From the NCBI RefSeq assembly GCF_039596395.1, contig NZ_JBCNJT010000001.1, positions 1,089,315-1,153,314 on the forward strand: DNA of 64,000 nucleotides, read 5' to 3'. Each line of letters starts with the position of its first letter. Positions within the stretch are counted from its first letter, which is position 1. The notes under the pieces were generated by a model that was not told the origin of the DNA, did not search any database, and saw only the letters and a list, made by a program, of their open reading frames with translations. Source of the stretch: Fluviicola sp. (GTDB taxonomy: Bacteria > Bacteroidota > Bacteroidia > Flavobacteriales_D > Crocinitomicaceae). A program made the position numbers and the translations under genes. Of the stretch, positions 32,010 to 41,300 are shown piece after piece.

Positions 32010-32213
32010 ATGAAAATCATCTTAGCTCTTGCTCTTGCGTGTTGTTTCTCCTCCGGAGACGGTACTGTTTATATCTGCGATTCTCCGGGTTCTGTTGCCT
32101 ATCATTACAAGCGCGATTGCCGCGGACTCAATAACTGCAAGCACGAAGTGAAGAAAACTTCCGTTGCCGAAGCTGAAAAATTGGGCTTGAAATTATGCGG
32201 ATGGGAAGACTAA
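32010..32213 (+). CDS. Small exported Cys/His-rich protein (Ada-type metal-binding pattern)
   Basis: A 67-residue protein. The first 15 residues are hydrophobic with a CC pair (ALALACC), possibly a signal peptide or lipobox. The rest carries VYICDSPGSVAYHYKRDC, LNNCKH, EAEKLG and KLCGW, a spacing (YH-x4-C, x3-C, C near the end) that resembles the Ada-like zinc-binding module found at the C-terminus of some nucleases. No nuclease domain is present. It sits in a gap between trmD and an AT-rich gene, with its own plus orientation. Function unknown. Confidence 0.65.
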   Translation: MKIILALALACCFSSGDGTVYICDSPGSVAYHYKRDCRGLNNCKHEVKKTSVAEAEKLGLKLCGWED

Positions 32214-32255
32214 TGGTTTCCCACGGATGAACACTGAGGAACAAGGAAGTTGATG

Positions 32256-32909
32256 TTATTTGATTACTGATTTCATATCCTCTATACATTGTGTTGATCC
32301 TGTTTTCATAACTCCAATCATAGCTTTTTTTAAGTCGATTAATCCACTATATTCCTGGAGTTTGTTTAAAAAGTAATTTTTATCTCTGATCATTTTTATG
32401 TCAATTAATTGCGTGTTGTAATCCAGGTATGGAAGTATAAATTGATCTTTTAACTCTTTGATTAATTGATATTCGTGTTTCTGAATAAAATCAAAGTTTT
32501 TACAATCAGATTTCAAATTGTTTAAATGGCTAAAAATGCTATCGTTGTATATCTGTGAAAATGAACTGGAATTTAAGATGAAATTGATTTCATCTGTTCT
32601 CGGATTATATATTTCTACTGGTTTTAAATTGGTTAATTGTTCATTGAATGAAGAATTGTCTTCATTTTTGAGAGCTAAACAAAGTAAATCTATATCATTT
32701 ATTTGCTTTTGTAATTTGGATTCAATGATTTGTAACTCTAATGAATCTTTGGAAAGTTCATTGATAATAAGATTGAAGTGACTCTTTACTTCGGAAATAG
32801 TTTGACGATTCTCTTTAAATTGATCGATAATTAGTGCTAAAGTGATACCAATAAATATTGCTACAATTTCAATAATAATTTGTACCAAAAAATTGTTTTC
32901 TTTTTTCAT
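32256..32909 (-). CDS. Membrane-anchored protein of unknown function, DUF6090-like, AT-rich
   Basis: A 217-residue protein with one N-terminal helix (IIIEIVAIFIGITLALIID, about 10-28) followed by a long hydrophilic, helix-rich domain (SHFNLIINELSKDSLELQ, QIIESKLQKQIND). The N-terminal layout, a single helix followed by a K/E/N-rich region, resembles DUF6090-type proteins of Bacteroidota. Codon usage is visibly more AT-rich than in the neighbours (many Ile, Asn, Lys codons with A/T in third position), which hints at recent acquisition. Function unknown. Confidence 0.6.
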   Translation of the reverse strand: MKKENNFLVQIIIEIVAIFIGITLALIIDQFKENRQTISEVKSHFNLIINELSKDSLELQIIESKLQKQINDIDLLCLALKNEDNSSFNEQLTNLKPVEIYNPRTDEINFILNSSSFSQIYNDSIFSHLNNLKSDCKNFDFIQKHEYQLIKELKDQFILPYLDYNTQLIDIKMIRDKNYFLNKLQEYSGLIDLKKAMIGVMKTGSTQCIEDMKSVIK

Positions 32910-33002
32910 GAATAGTGTTTTAATAATAGTGGAAAATTAACTTTTCTGCAGATACCTGTACTCTTTTACGAAAGAAAAAGAATTGAACCATCATTCCCGT
33001 TC

Positions 33003-33887
33003 TCAATTCTCATTCTGTTTCCGGCTGTTCATAAAGACAACGGTCGCTACGATCAGCAACACTCCGAACCATTGCATCAGTGAAATGTGTTCTTTCAAAA
33101 CGAGATGGGCGGAAAGGATCGAAACCGGTATTTCCAGTGCGATTAAGATTCCCGCAATTCCCAGGCCGATTAATGGAATTCCGCGCGTGAACAGAATAGG
33201 AGGAATTACCGTTCCGAATAAGCCCAGGACCAACCCGAATTTCAGGAAAATCATCCAATCCAGGTGAGGGGGAATTTGTACGTTCCAAAATGCGATCACG
33301 GTGAGAAATCCGCCGGTAACGAGGTAAAAACTGCGTGTGAGGCTGGGAATTTGTTTTTCCACATGGTTGGAAGCGTGTAAACTGATCGTGTATGACAAAG
33401 CCGCGGCCAAACCATACAATAACCCGATAAGAGAAAGTTTGACGTCCTGCTGGATCAGGTTTGTGGCAAAAACAGTCCCGATCAATACCACCAAACTTCC
33501 GGCAAGTTTGCTCCAATGCGCCATTTTACGCTGCTGGATCATTTCCCATACCACGCTCATCCAGATGGATTGCATCAGCAAAATGATACCGATGGAAACC
33601 GAAACGTATTGAATGGAAATGTAGTAAAGACAGCTGGTCAATCCCATGGAAATCCCGAAAAGCAGGAGTTTTACTTTGGATTTTGTTTTCGGTTTGGGGA
33701 GCTCCGGTTGTTTGCGGTATTGGATGGTCATCAATATGAAAAGCGAGACCACGCCTACCAGAGCCTGGTAAAAAGTCAATGCGCTGGTATGGGCTCCGGA
33801 GTTGTTGGCAAATTTGACGATCGTGGCAAGAATACCATAGCTTGCAGCTCCCAATCCCACGAAAATAACCCCTTTCAGCTTGCTCAT
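33003..33887 (-). CDS. EamA/DMT-superfamily transporter
   Basis: A 294-residue integral membrane protein with ten hydrophobic helices arranged as two EamA repeats of five (first about 1-140, second about 150-285). The starting GVIFVGLGAASYGILATIVKFA and the LYYISIQYVSVSIGIIL and LFTRGIPLIGLGIAGILIALEIP blocks are typical of drug/metabolite exporters. The substrate is unknown. It is alone on the minus strand, divergent from the TonB-receptor-like gene over a 290-bp gap that carries nothing I can name. Confidence 0.9.
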   Translation of the reverse strand: MSKLKGVIFVGLGAASYGILATIVKFANNSGAHTSALTFYQALVGVVSLFILMTIQYRKQPELPKPKTKSKVKLLLFGISMGLTSCLYYISIQYVSVSIGIILLMQSIWMSVVWEMIQQRKMAHWSKLAGSLVVLIGTVFATNLIQQDVKLSLIGLLYGLAAALSYTISLHASNHVEKQIPSLTRSFYLVTGGFLTVIAFWNVQIPPHLDWMIFLKFGLVLGLFGTVIPPILFTRGIPLIGLGIAGILIALEIPVSILSAHLVLKEHISLMQWFGVLLIVATVVFMNSRKQNEN

Positions 33888-34177
33888 ACTTCCAATTGAA
33901 ACCTAAAATTACTGCTTTTTTTGACCCGGAAAAGGACCCGGAATTGCTAAAGCGTTGTAGTGAATGAAATAATTCAAAATGGTGAATTCAAAATGCATAA
34001 TCAGAGGTTTCGGATTTTTATAAAGGTCACACTCTTTGCTCCAAAGTCTTTGCGCCTGGGTTCATTCATCCACATTAAAAACCGCTCGACTTGTTTCTGA
34101 AACGATTGGTCACAAATGAAAAAAAGGCTAATAATAATCCCGGACAATCAGCCAATCTTTGTTCCAAATCAATACCC

Positions 34178-36598
34178 ATGAAAACAGGACTACTCATTTG
34201 TTTGCTCATTTCCTTCCAATCTTTTTCACAGGAGAAAACCTGGATAAAAGGGCGCATTTCCGACCCGAAGAACGCAGGTGTGGCAGATGCTGTATTGTTT
34301 GTGTATTCAGCAGATTCGACCCTTTTGTCTATGGCTGTTTCGGAAAAAGACGGGAGTTTTGAAGCAGATGTGATCCCTGTGGATTCTGTTTTCATTCGGG
34401 CTACTCACGAGAGTTTTACGGAATTTACCACTGCGGTCATTCCTTTTGCGGAAGCTTCGAACCTGAACCTGGCTTTTCAGAATAAGACCAAAGAAGTGGA
34501 AGAAGTAACGGTTTCTGCCACCAAGCCGGTCATTGAACGGAAACCCGGAATGATGGTTTTGAACGTGGAGCAATCACTGAGTGCAACCGGCTCTTCGGCT
34601 TTTGAAATACTGGAAAAATCTCCGGGAGTGAGTATCAGTTCGACAGACAATATCAGCCTGAACGGGAAAGGCGGCATTATTGTCCAGATCGACGGGAAAG
34701 CACAGCCGATGTCGGGAACGGACCTGGCGAATTACCTGCGGGGAATTCCTTCTTCAGCCATCGATAAGATCGAATTAATAGCCAATCCATCTGCCAAATA
34801 CGATGCAGCGGGCGCTGCCATTATCAATATCCGGCTGAAAAAAGATACGCGCCTGGGAACGAACGGAACGGCGACCGTTAATTACGGGCAGGGAATTTAC
34901 CCGAAGGCAGGAGCAGGGATTTCACTGAATCACCGCAACAAGAAAGTGAACGTATTCGGATCGTATAATTATGCTTACCGGAAAGGGTTCAATCACCTGG
35001 TGCTGGAACGCCGTTTTTACGAACAGGACACATTCAGGGGCGCTTACATACAGGATAATAACCTAAAATTTCCCGTTTCCAATCACAGCGCGCGTTTCGG
35101 GATGGATTTCCAGCTGAACCGGAAGAATGCCCTGAGTATTTTAGCAAATGGAATGAGCAATGCATACACTATGGACGGAGTTAACCGCTCGGATGTGCAA
35201 CTGCAAGAGGATGTTACTTCGTCGCGTTTTGTGACGACCAATCAACGGAAGGACAACTGGTTTAACGGTTCTGCCAATATCAACTTCAAACACATACTGG
35301 ATTCCGCAGGTTCGGAAATCACGGCTGACCTGGATTATGCATCATACCAGAACACCAATGACCAGTTGTTCAATACCAATTACTTCGACATGAACGGAAC
35401 GGCCATTCAGAATCCGTATATCCTGACCGGAGATTTGAAAGGAAAACTGGCCATTCATGCAGTGAAAACGGATCTGCACAAGGTTTTGAATGCTAAAAAT
35501 TTCCTGGATGCGGGTTTGAAATCCAGTTATGTTATTGCCGACAATGACCTGGAGTTTTTCGACCGGAGCAGCGGAGCCCCGGTTTACGACAGCACGAAAA
35601 GCAATCATTACATTTACCAGGAAACAATCGGTGCCGGGTACCTGACCTGGAATTACGAAGGAAAAAAATGGTCTTTCCAACTGGGAACACGTGGGGAATA
35701 TACCCATGTAAAAGGAACTCAGCGCATGACGAATGCTGTTTCGGATACCGGTTATTTCCAATTATTCCCGACTGCGTATTTGGGATACAACCCGACAGAA
35801 AAGCACCATTTTGAATTATCGATGAACCGCCGGATCGACCGTCCGAGTTACGATCAGCTGAACCCTTTCAAATTCTACCTGGACCCATCGACTTACAAGG
35901 AAGGAAACCCGCATTTACGTCCGCAAACAACTTATACGTTTGAATTGGGTTATGCCTTTAAAAATGTCCTGTTTGTGAACACAGGAATTGCTACCACGAA
36001 AGACAATATTACAGAAGTCATTGCGCCTTTGACACAGAACCAGAACGTCACCGTTCAGACCAATATCAACCTGAAACGTGCAGATCTGATCTACGCAAAT
36101 ATTTCGGCTCCCGTGCAAGTGACCAAATGGTGGAACAGTGTCAATAACATCAATGCATATATTGCGCTTTATTCCGGGAATGTGGCCAATACGAATCTTC
36201 AAAACCGTGGTTCGGGAGTATTGATCCTGAATACGGTGAATACTTTCACGCTGAAGAAAGACTGGTCTATCGAATGGAATGCTTCTTACCACACACCGGA
36301 AATTTATGCGTTTGACCACATCAAGGAAATCTGGCATACGGGAATCGGAGTTCAAAAGAAAATCCTGCAAAGCCGCGGAGTGATCAAATTTGCCTGGACG
36401 GATATCTTCTACACCAATTACATTCGTGCGAATGTGGCTTTCACAAATTACACCGAGTACTTTGATGTCAAACGAGACACACGTGTGGCAACTTTAAGCT
36501 TCACCTACAAATTCGGGAAAACCAGTGTTGCCGGAAGCAGAAGAAGGGGAACGGGGGCTGATGATTTAAAAGGCCGTGTGAATACGGGTGGAAGCTAG
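34178..36598 (+). CDS. TonB-dependent receptor-like outer-membrane beta-barrel
   Basis: The frame opens at 34091, but the ATG at 34178 begins a signal peptide (MKTGLLICLLISFQSFSQ), giving 806 residues. A carboxypeptidase-regulatory-like domain (about 20-95) is followed by a plug region (VEEVTVSA near 105, LEKSPGVSIS, LNGKGGIIVQIDGK, IELIANPSAKYDAAG) and a long beta-barrel to the C-terminus with many alternating aromatic strands. This is the OMP_b-brl_3 type common in Bacteroidota and related to TonB-dependent receptors. No TonB box sequence is certain. Substrate unknown. Its stop is 1 bp from that of the YcxB gene on the other strand. Confidence 0.88.
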   Translation: MKTGLLICLLISFQSFSQEKTWIKGRISDPKNAGVADAVLFVYSADSTLLSMAVSEKDGSFEADVIPVDSVFIRATHESFTEFTTAVIPFAEASNLNLAFQNKTKEVEEVTVSATKPVIERKPGMMVLNVEQSLSATGSSAFEILEKSPGVSISSTDNISLNGKGGIIVQIDGKAQPMSGTDLANYLRGIPSSAIDKIELIANPSAKYDAAGAAIINIRLKKDTRLGTNGTATVNYGQGIYPKAGAGISLNHRNKKVNVFGSYNYAYRKGFNHLVLERRFYEQDTFRGAYIQDNNLKFPVSNHSARFGMDFQLNRKNALSILANGMSNAYTMDGVNRSDVQLQEDVTSSRFVTTNQRKDNWFNGSANINFKHILDSAGSEITADLDYASYQNTNDQLFNTNYFDMNGTAIQNPYILTGDLKGKLAIHAVKTDLHKVLNAKNFLDAGLKSSYVIADNDLEFFDRSSGAPVYDSTKSNHYIYQETIGAGYLTWNYEGKKWSFQLGTRGEYTHVKGTQRMTNAVSDTGYFQLFPTAYLGYNPTEKHHFELSMNRRIDRPSYDQLNPFKFYLDPSTYKEGNPHLRPQTTYTFELGYAFKNVLFVNTGIATTKDNITEVIAPLTQNQNVTVQTNINLKRADLIYANISAPVQVTKWWNSVNNINAYIALYSGNVANTNLQNRGSGVLILNTVNTFTLKKDWSIEWNASYHTPEIYAFDHIKEIWHTGIGVQKKILQSRGVIKFAWTDIFYTNYIRANVAFTNYTEYFDVKRDTRVATLSFTYKFGKTSVAGSRRRGTGADDLKGRVNTGGS

Positions 36599-36599
36599 A

Positions 36600-37085
36600 T
36601 CACAGGTTGGAAGGAATACCATTCTTTTCGGTGTAGTTCTTTATTCCGCTTAGTTGTTCGGGATTCACATCTTTTGCAGAGATCACGTTTGCGACCAGTT
36701 TGTTTTGCCAGATCAGGATCAGGCCTGCCTTTTTTCGGATGCGGATTATCTCGTTCCATTTAACGGTTGAGGAAAATCCTTCTTTGGAAATGGCGACTCC
36801 TTTATCTGAAAAGTCATAGGTGGTTTCCTGGCGGATCCGCGGATTGCTTTGGTAATGCCTTTTGGCGTTATTGAAAATGCTGAATGCAAATAAACCCAGG
36901 AATACAATTGCCACAAAAACGAGCATGTAAGCATCTTTGTTATGAAAAAAGATCATGGCCACCAAAGCACCGATGATTAACGCAATAACGGCTATCAGCA
37001 GGAAGAGCACTTGTAAGCGTTTGAGCAATAAAATCCCGGTAAGTTTCGCGAATTCGGACTGGGAGAGTGTTGTTTTGATCTGCAT
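36600..37085 (-). CDS. YcxB-family membrane protein
   Basis: A 161-residue protein with two helices (about 27-50 and 55-75) and a C-terminal YcxB-like domain (FSSTVKWNEIIRIRKKAGLILIW and onward to YTEKNGIP). Members of this family are small membrane proteins of unknown function. The ATG at 37083-37085 is followed upstream, 8 bp away, by an array of 7-bp repeats. It converges on the TonB-receptor-like gene with no terminator between. Confidence 0.72.
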   Translation of the reverse strand: MQIKTTLSQSEFAKLTGILLLKRLQVLFLLIAVIALIIGALVAMIFFHNKDAYMLVFVAIVFLGLFAFSIFNNAKRHYQSNPRIRQETTYDFSDKGVAISKEGFSSTVKWNEIIRIRKKAGLILIWQNKLVANVISAKDVNPEQLSGIKNYTEKNGIPSNL

Positions 37086-37092
37086 GGTGCAA

Positions 37093-37160
37093 AATTACGA
37101 ATTACGAATTACGAATTACGAATTGCGAATTGCGAATTGCGAATTGCGAATTGCGAATTG
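37093..37160. repeat. 7-bp tandem repeat array
   Basis: Four copies of AATTACG (37093-37120) pass into five copies of AATTGCG (37121-37155) and a partial AATTG. The nine complete copies are perfect apart from the A-to-G change after copy four. The array starts 8 bp from the YcxB ATG, in its leader or promoter region. Confidence 0.92.
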
Positions 37161-37178
37161 ATTGAACATTTAAACTCT

Positions 37179-38357
37179 TTAACTCATTGAACTTTTCAAT
37201 ACCCAGCATTCCACCAATTCATGGTCGCGCCAAAGTGCTTTCCGTTTTGTTTTGGAGGAGGCCGCGGCTACTTTTTTGGTCGTTTTTTGAACCAGTGTAA
37301 ATCGTTGCCAGTGTTCCAGTTCGGCTTCAACCGGGTGAATGAAGTGCGGGTCCATTAATCCTGCCAAATTGGAGAACAAGATCACCAGATGTCCGCAGGG
37401 ATTGAGGTGTTTGGAGGCTTCTTCAAAAAAACGCGGGAATAATTCATCGTCGTAATAGATAGCCAGGTCAATGCCTGAAACTTCTTTCGGGAGCGGGATC
37501 CAGGGCGGATTGAAGACAACCACGTCCGATTTGATTCCGGAACCTGCAAACAAATCACCGAAGTATAAGTTTGTTCTCTTTTCAATCGGTTGTTTTACCT
37601 CCCGCAGAGGAGCGCTGATGTTCGCAGATGATTTGTGATTTTCTGTTTTCCTGCTTTTAGTTTGCTCGTTGTTAATGTTAAGTGGATTGGAATAAAGTGA
37701 TCCGATTAGGGCATTTGGATTAATATCGGACGCGTTAACTTCTTTGAAATCAAATTGATGGAATAGTTTACTTAAAATGCCGCTTCCGATCCCGATATCG
37801 AATGCACGGTCTTTTTTACCGTTGTAGGCTTTTAAATATCTGACAAACAGTTCGATGTGTTCGAACCGGGTAGGGAAGTAAGTTCCGTAGAAAGGATGGA
37901 GTGTTTGTTTGAGTCCCGGAATGCGGATTCCTTTTTCGTACCATTGCCAGGAACTGTTTAATCCCTGGGCATCCGTGAATGGGAGGAAAAAGTCGGGGAG
38001 TTCCGGGTAAAGGATTTTTATCCAGCCGATCTCCGGGGCTTTTCGCACATGCAGTTTGTGACCGGAAATCTCGATCAGCAACAATTGGCTTACCTTCCGC
38101 AAAGTGTTGCGATAGCTGCGCTGAGCCTGGAACGATTCGTTTTTGAATTGTTTCGAAAGGTGTTTTTTCAAGGCATCCAAAATGGCAATTCCACTGCTGA
38201 ACCGGTCTGCCACCAACACATAATTTCCTTCCAGCAAGGCTTCCACGGCATATTGCGGATCAATGTTCTGCGAATATTCCAGTACCGGAATGTTATCTAC
38301 TATGGGGTCGGGCCGATTAACCGTTAAGTCTGTGAGATGTTTGATCAACCGTCCCAT
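37179..38357 (-). CDS. Class I SAM-dependent methyltransferase with NPPW motif
   Basis: A 392-residue protein. The SAM-binding motif I is FDIGIGSGILS near residue 188, with ASDINPNAL as the next strand end. VVFNPPWIPLP (near 275) is the NPPY-type motif of enzymes that methylate an amide or exocyclic nitrogen, as in PrmC/HemK and N6-adenine methyltransferases. Between them is a Lys/Glu-rich insertion of about 25 residues. The N-terminal 150 residues have no family I recognise and may give substrate specificity. The substrate is unknown. It ends 18 bp before the repeat array of the YcxB gene. Confidence 0.8.
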   Translation of the reverse strand: MGRLIKHLTDLTVNRPDPIVDNIPVLEYSQNIDPQYAVEALLEGNYVLVADRFSSGIAILDALKKHLSKQFKNESFQAQRSYRNTLRKVSQLLLIEISGHKLHVRKAPEIGWIKILYPELPDFFLPFTDAQGLNSSWQWYEKGIRIPGLKQTLHPFYGTYFPTRFEHIELFVRYLKAYNGKKDRAFDIGIGSGILSKLFHQFDFKEVNASDINPNALIGSLYSNPLNINNEQTKSRKTENHKSSANISAPLREVKQPIEKRTNLYFGDLFAGSGIKSDVVVFNPPWIPLPKEVSGIDLAIYYDDELFPRFFEEASKHLNPCGHLVILFSNLAGLMDPHFIHPVEAELEHWQRFTLVQKTTKKVAAASSKTKRKALWRDHELVECWVLKSSMS

Positions 38358-38377
38358 GATATCTTGCCTTTCGAGAT

Positions 38378-41300
38378 TTAATTTTTTACAATGATGAAAT
38401 CGGAATTCTGATTCCCGGAAGCCAGTTTTACGAAATAAGTACCTCGCTCAAAAGGGGTGAGATCGATCTCGTACTTTTCAACACCTTCAATAGTTGATTC
38501 AAAGATCTTTTTTCCATCATTCGAATAAATGACAATTGCAGCAAAGTCAATCGTTTGTCCGAAGTTTAGTGTTGTTTTATTTTTTGTAGGATTCGGAGCA
38601 ACTGAAGTGGAAGGATTCACTGATTCTTCATTGGAAAGATGAACGTAATAATCAAACAAGTAACAATCGGAAGTATCTACACAATTATTTGACGAAACGA
38701 TAACGGCATAACTTCCATCTTCAATAGGTGTATAGGTATTTGACACCTGATTGGGAATAGGGAAGAAGTTCAGATTGCAATGAAGCCACTGATAGGAATC
38801 GAAACCATTCGGCACGTACAACTGAGTGGCATTCTGGTGTATTGTAGCGTTTACAGAATTCACATTAATGGTTACATTGGAAATGCTGTCACAGCCATGG
38901 ATACTTTGCAATGTCAATTGTACTGTGGTCGTGTTTTGAATATTACTTAGTGTTGTACCGTCTCCCAGCAATACGTCACTTCCTTTACAGACAAATAGAT
39001 TGCTGGTGGTGTTGTAATTCGGATTTACGATAACCTGGTACTTGACAATGCTGTCAATTCCATTAACGGAAACCAGAGAGTCAATGCGGGATGTATAGTA
39101 AAAAACGTTCGGGATGACTGTTCCGTCGGGATAAGTGAAAGAGGAAGCGTAGCAAACGTGATAGGTGAACTCCGTGTAAAAATGTGGCAAAAATTCAATT
39201 CCCTGTTCCGGTTGAAATTTAAGCTGTGTTCCATCTTGTCGCGCTGTAGGAATCAAACTGAAACCAAAGTCAACCGCTGTATCCTGTGCCGTTGCATTGG
39301 TGTAAATGGTTTTATTCAATAAGAAATAACCGTCATTCAGTTTGATCAGGTTTACTCCGCATTCGCGCCCCAGGTACAAACCTGAGATCAAATCGGAAGG
39401 ACCGTTCAGGTAAGTTGCCAGCATGGTCCCGTCAGTCAGGTATTTACCGATGAAATAGTTGAAAGGATTTGCCTGAACGGAAACTGATGTGCTGTTATTT
39501 CCAATCACTTCAAATGCAAGATCCTGGTTGCTGTAAACTCTGGCTGCTCCTACGGTGTATAAAGTGTCACCGTGCAACAACAGGTCAAACCCAACGCCAA
39601 CTTCACTTTTATAATTCCCATTGATCCATTCGGTCATTCCGTTTGTGTTGATTTTTGCTACGAAATATTGTCCGCCGTAAAAAGTGCTTTGTGAATGATC
39701 TGCATTGATAATTATTTGAGGATTTGAAGGATCATCGAAATTATTTTGACCTGTCAGGTATAAATTACCGGATGCATCGGCAATGAGTGCCACAGCTTCT
39801 GTAACGTCATTCGGTGAATCCTCCGTATAACTTTCAACCTTCCAAAGGTAATTTCCGTTGACATCCATTTTACTGATGTACATATTGCCGCCATAACTTG
39901 CAGGAGCAGCAGTAATTGGGATGATGTCGCCTGCAGGAGAATGAATGACCCCTGAAGTTTCTTTACTTCCCCAAACATACATGTTGTTTGAAGCATCAAA
40001 TTCAACTTGTGGAGTAACCCAGGTATTCGTACCGCCTATTTCTACCATGAAATCATACATCAGCTGACCGTTTCCATCAATCTTAAGTATTTTATACTGG
40101 TGACTGCAGCCCGAACAAACGGCTTCCGTAAATGTCAATGAATCTTGGGTAACACCATTCAGCATGAAAGGAAAGACCTGTCCATTGGGATTTTGGAAGA
40201 AGAGCGAAGTAACATAGACCGAATTGTCATAATCATGACTGATAGTAGTCTGGTCTCCATGATAATAGTATGTTGTTCTATTCCAGATCATATGCCCCAA
40301 TGAATCTAACTTCAGAATGAAATTTTGGTTTCCGCAGGCAGTATCTCCGCGATTATCGATCATTCCGTTTGATGGTGTCTTACCAATTACATAAATGTTT
40401 CCATCTGAATCTTCCGTGATATCTGAAACATATGATATTTGGGGATCTGTCCATGGATCGGTTTTGATGCACCATTTCAAAATTCCCAAATCATCGTACT
40501 TGGCAACATAACCACCATAACCCGGTAAATTCAGCGAATCCCCAACACGGGATTTCAGGATCCTGTTTTCATAATGACCCGCAATCAGGTAGCCGGATGT
40601 CACGGATTTAATCGTTTGCTTAATGTCTTGTCCGTAAACCGGGTCGTTGGGATTGCCAAGAATTTTACCATTTACCATTAACCAGGAGTTGTCGGTATAG
40701 GGCTGATAAATAAAAGGTCCGCTGATGGTAGTTGTATCGTAACAATTATTAGCTGTTCCTGCAATCAGTGTAACCGGTGACGAACCCAAGGCAGCAAATG
40801 AATTGGTTACGTCCGGAAGGGTTGAATTCGTAATTGCGGGTGTTCCCGAAAACTGCCATTCGAAATTGACAGCTTCACTACATTTTTCATAAAAACGAAC
40901 TGTTTCATTTGCTTCCGCATTGATCAGATCTATGTGGAATTTTGCTTCCGGGTGTTCCACCACGATAGGAATGGTGCTTGTAAAAGTTGTTACACAATTT
41001 GCAATGGTACCGGCAGCTTTGATATAATAAGTACCGGTCTCTGTTAATGAATTGGTATGGAAATCCAAATCTGATCCGTCTCCAACCGTCGAAGTTCCAA
41101 ATGACACATTGCTTCCGGATTTATAAAGTGAATAATAAATTCCGGGTTGAGAACCAAAGATGGTAATATCAAGGGCTTCCGATTTGCAAAGCGTGTCGTC
41201 TGCAACAGCTGTCAAAAGATTTAGCGGAGGCAATACAACCTGTACGTCCTTAATGATTGTTTTGGAATAAAAGGCATTTGATACGATCAATTTGATTTGA

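Noticed and set aside
37093-37160. Repeat array as a CRISPR
   Set aside because: Units are only 7 bp with no spacers, and there are no cas genes in the window.
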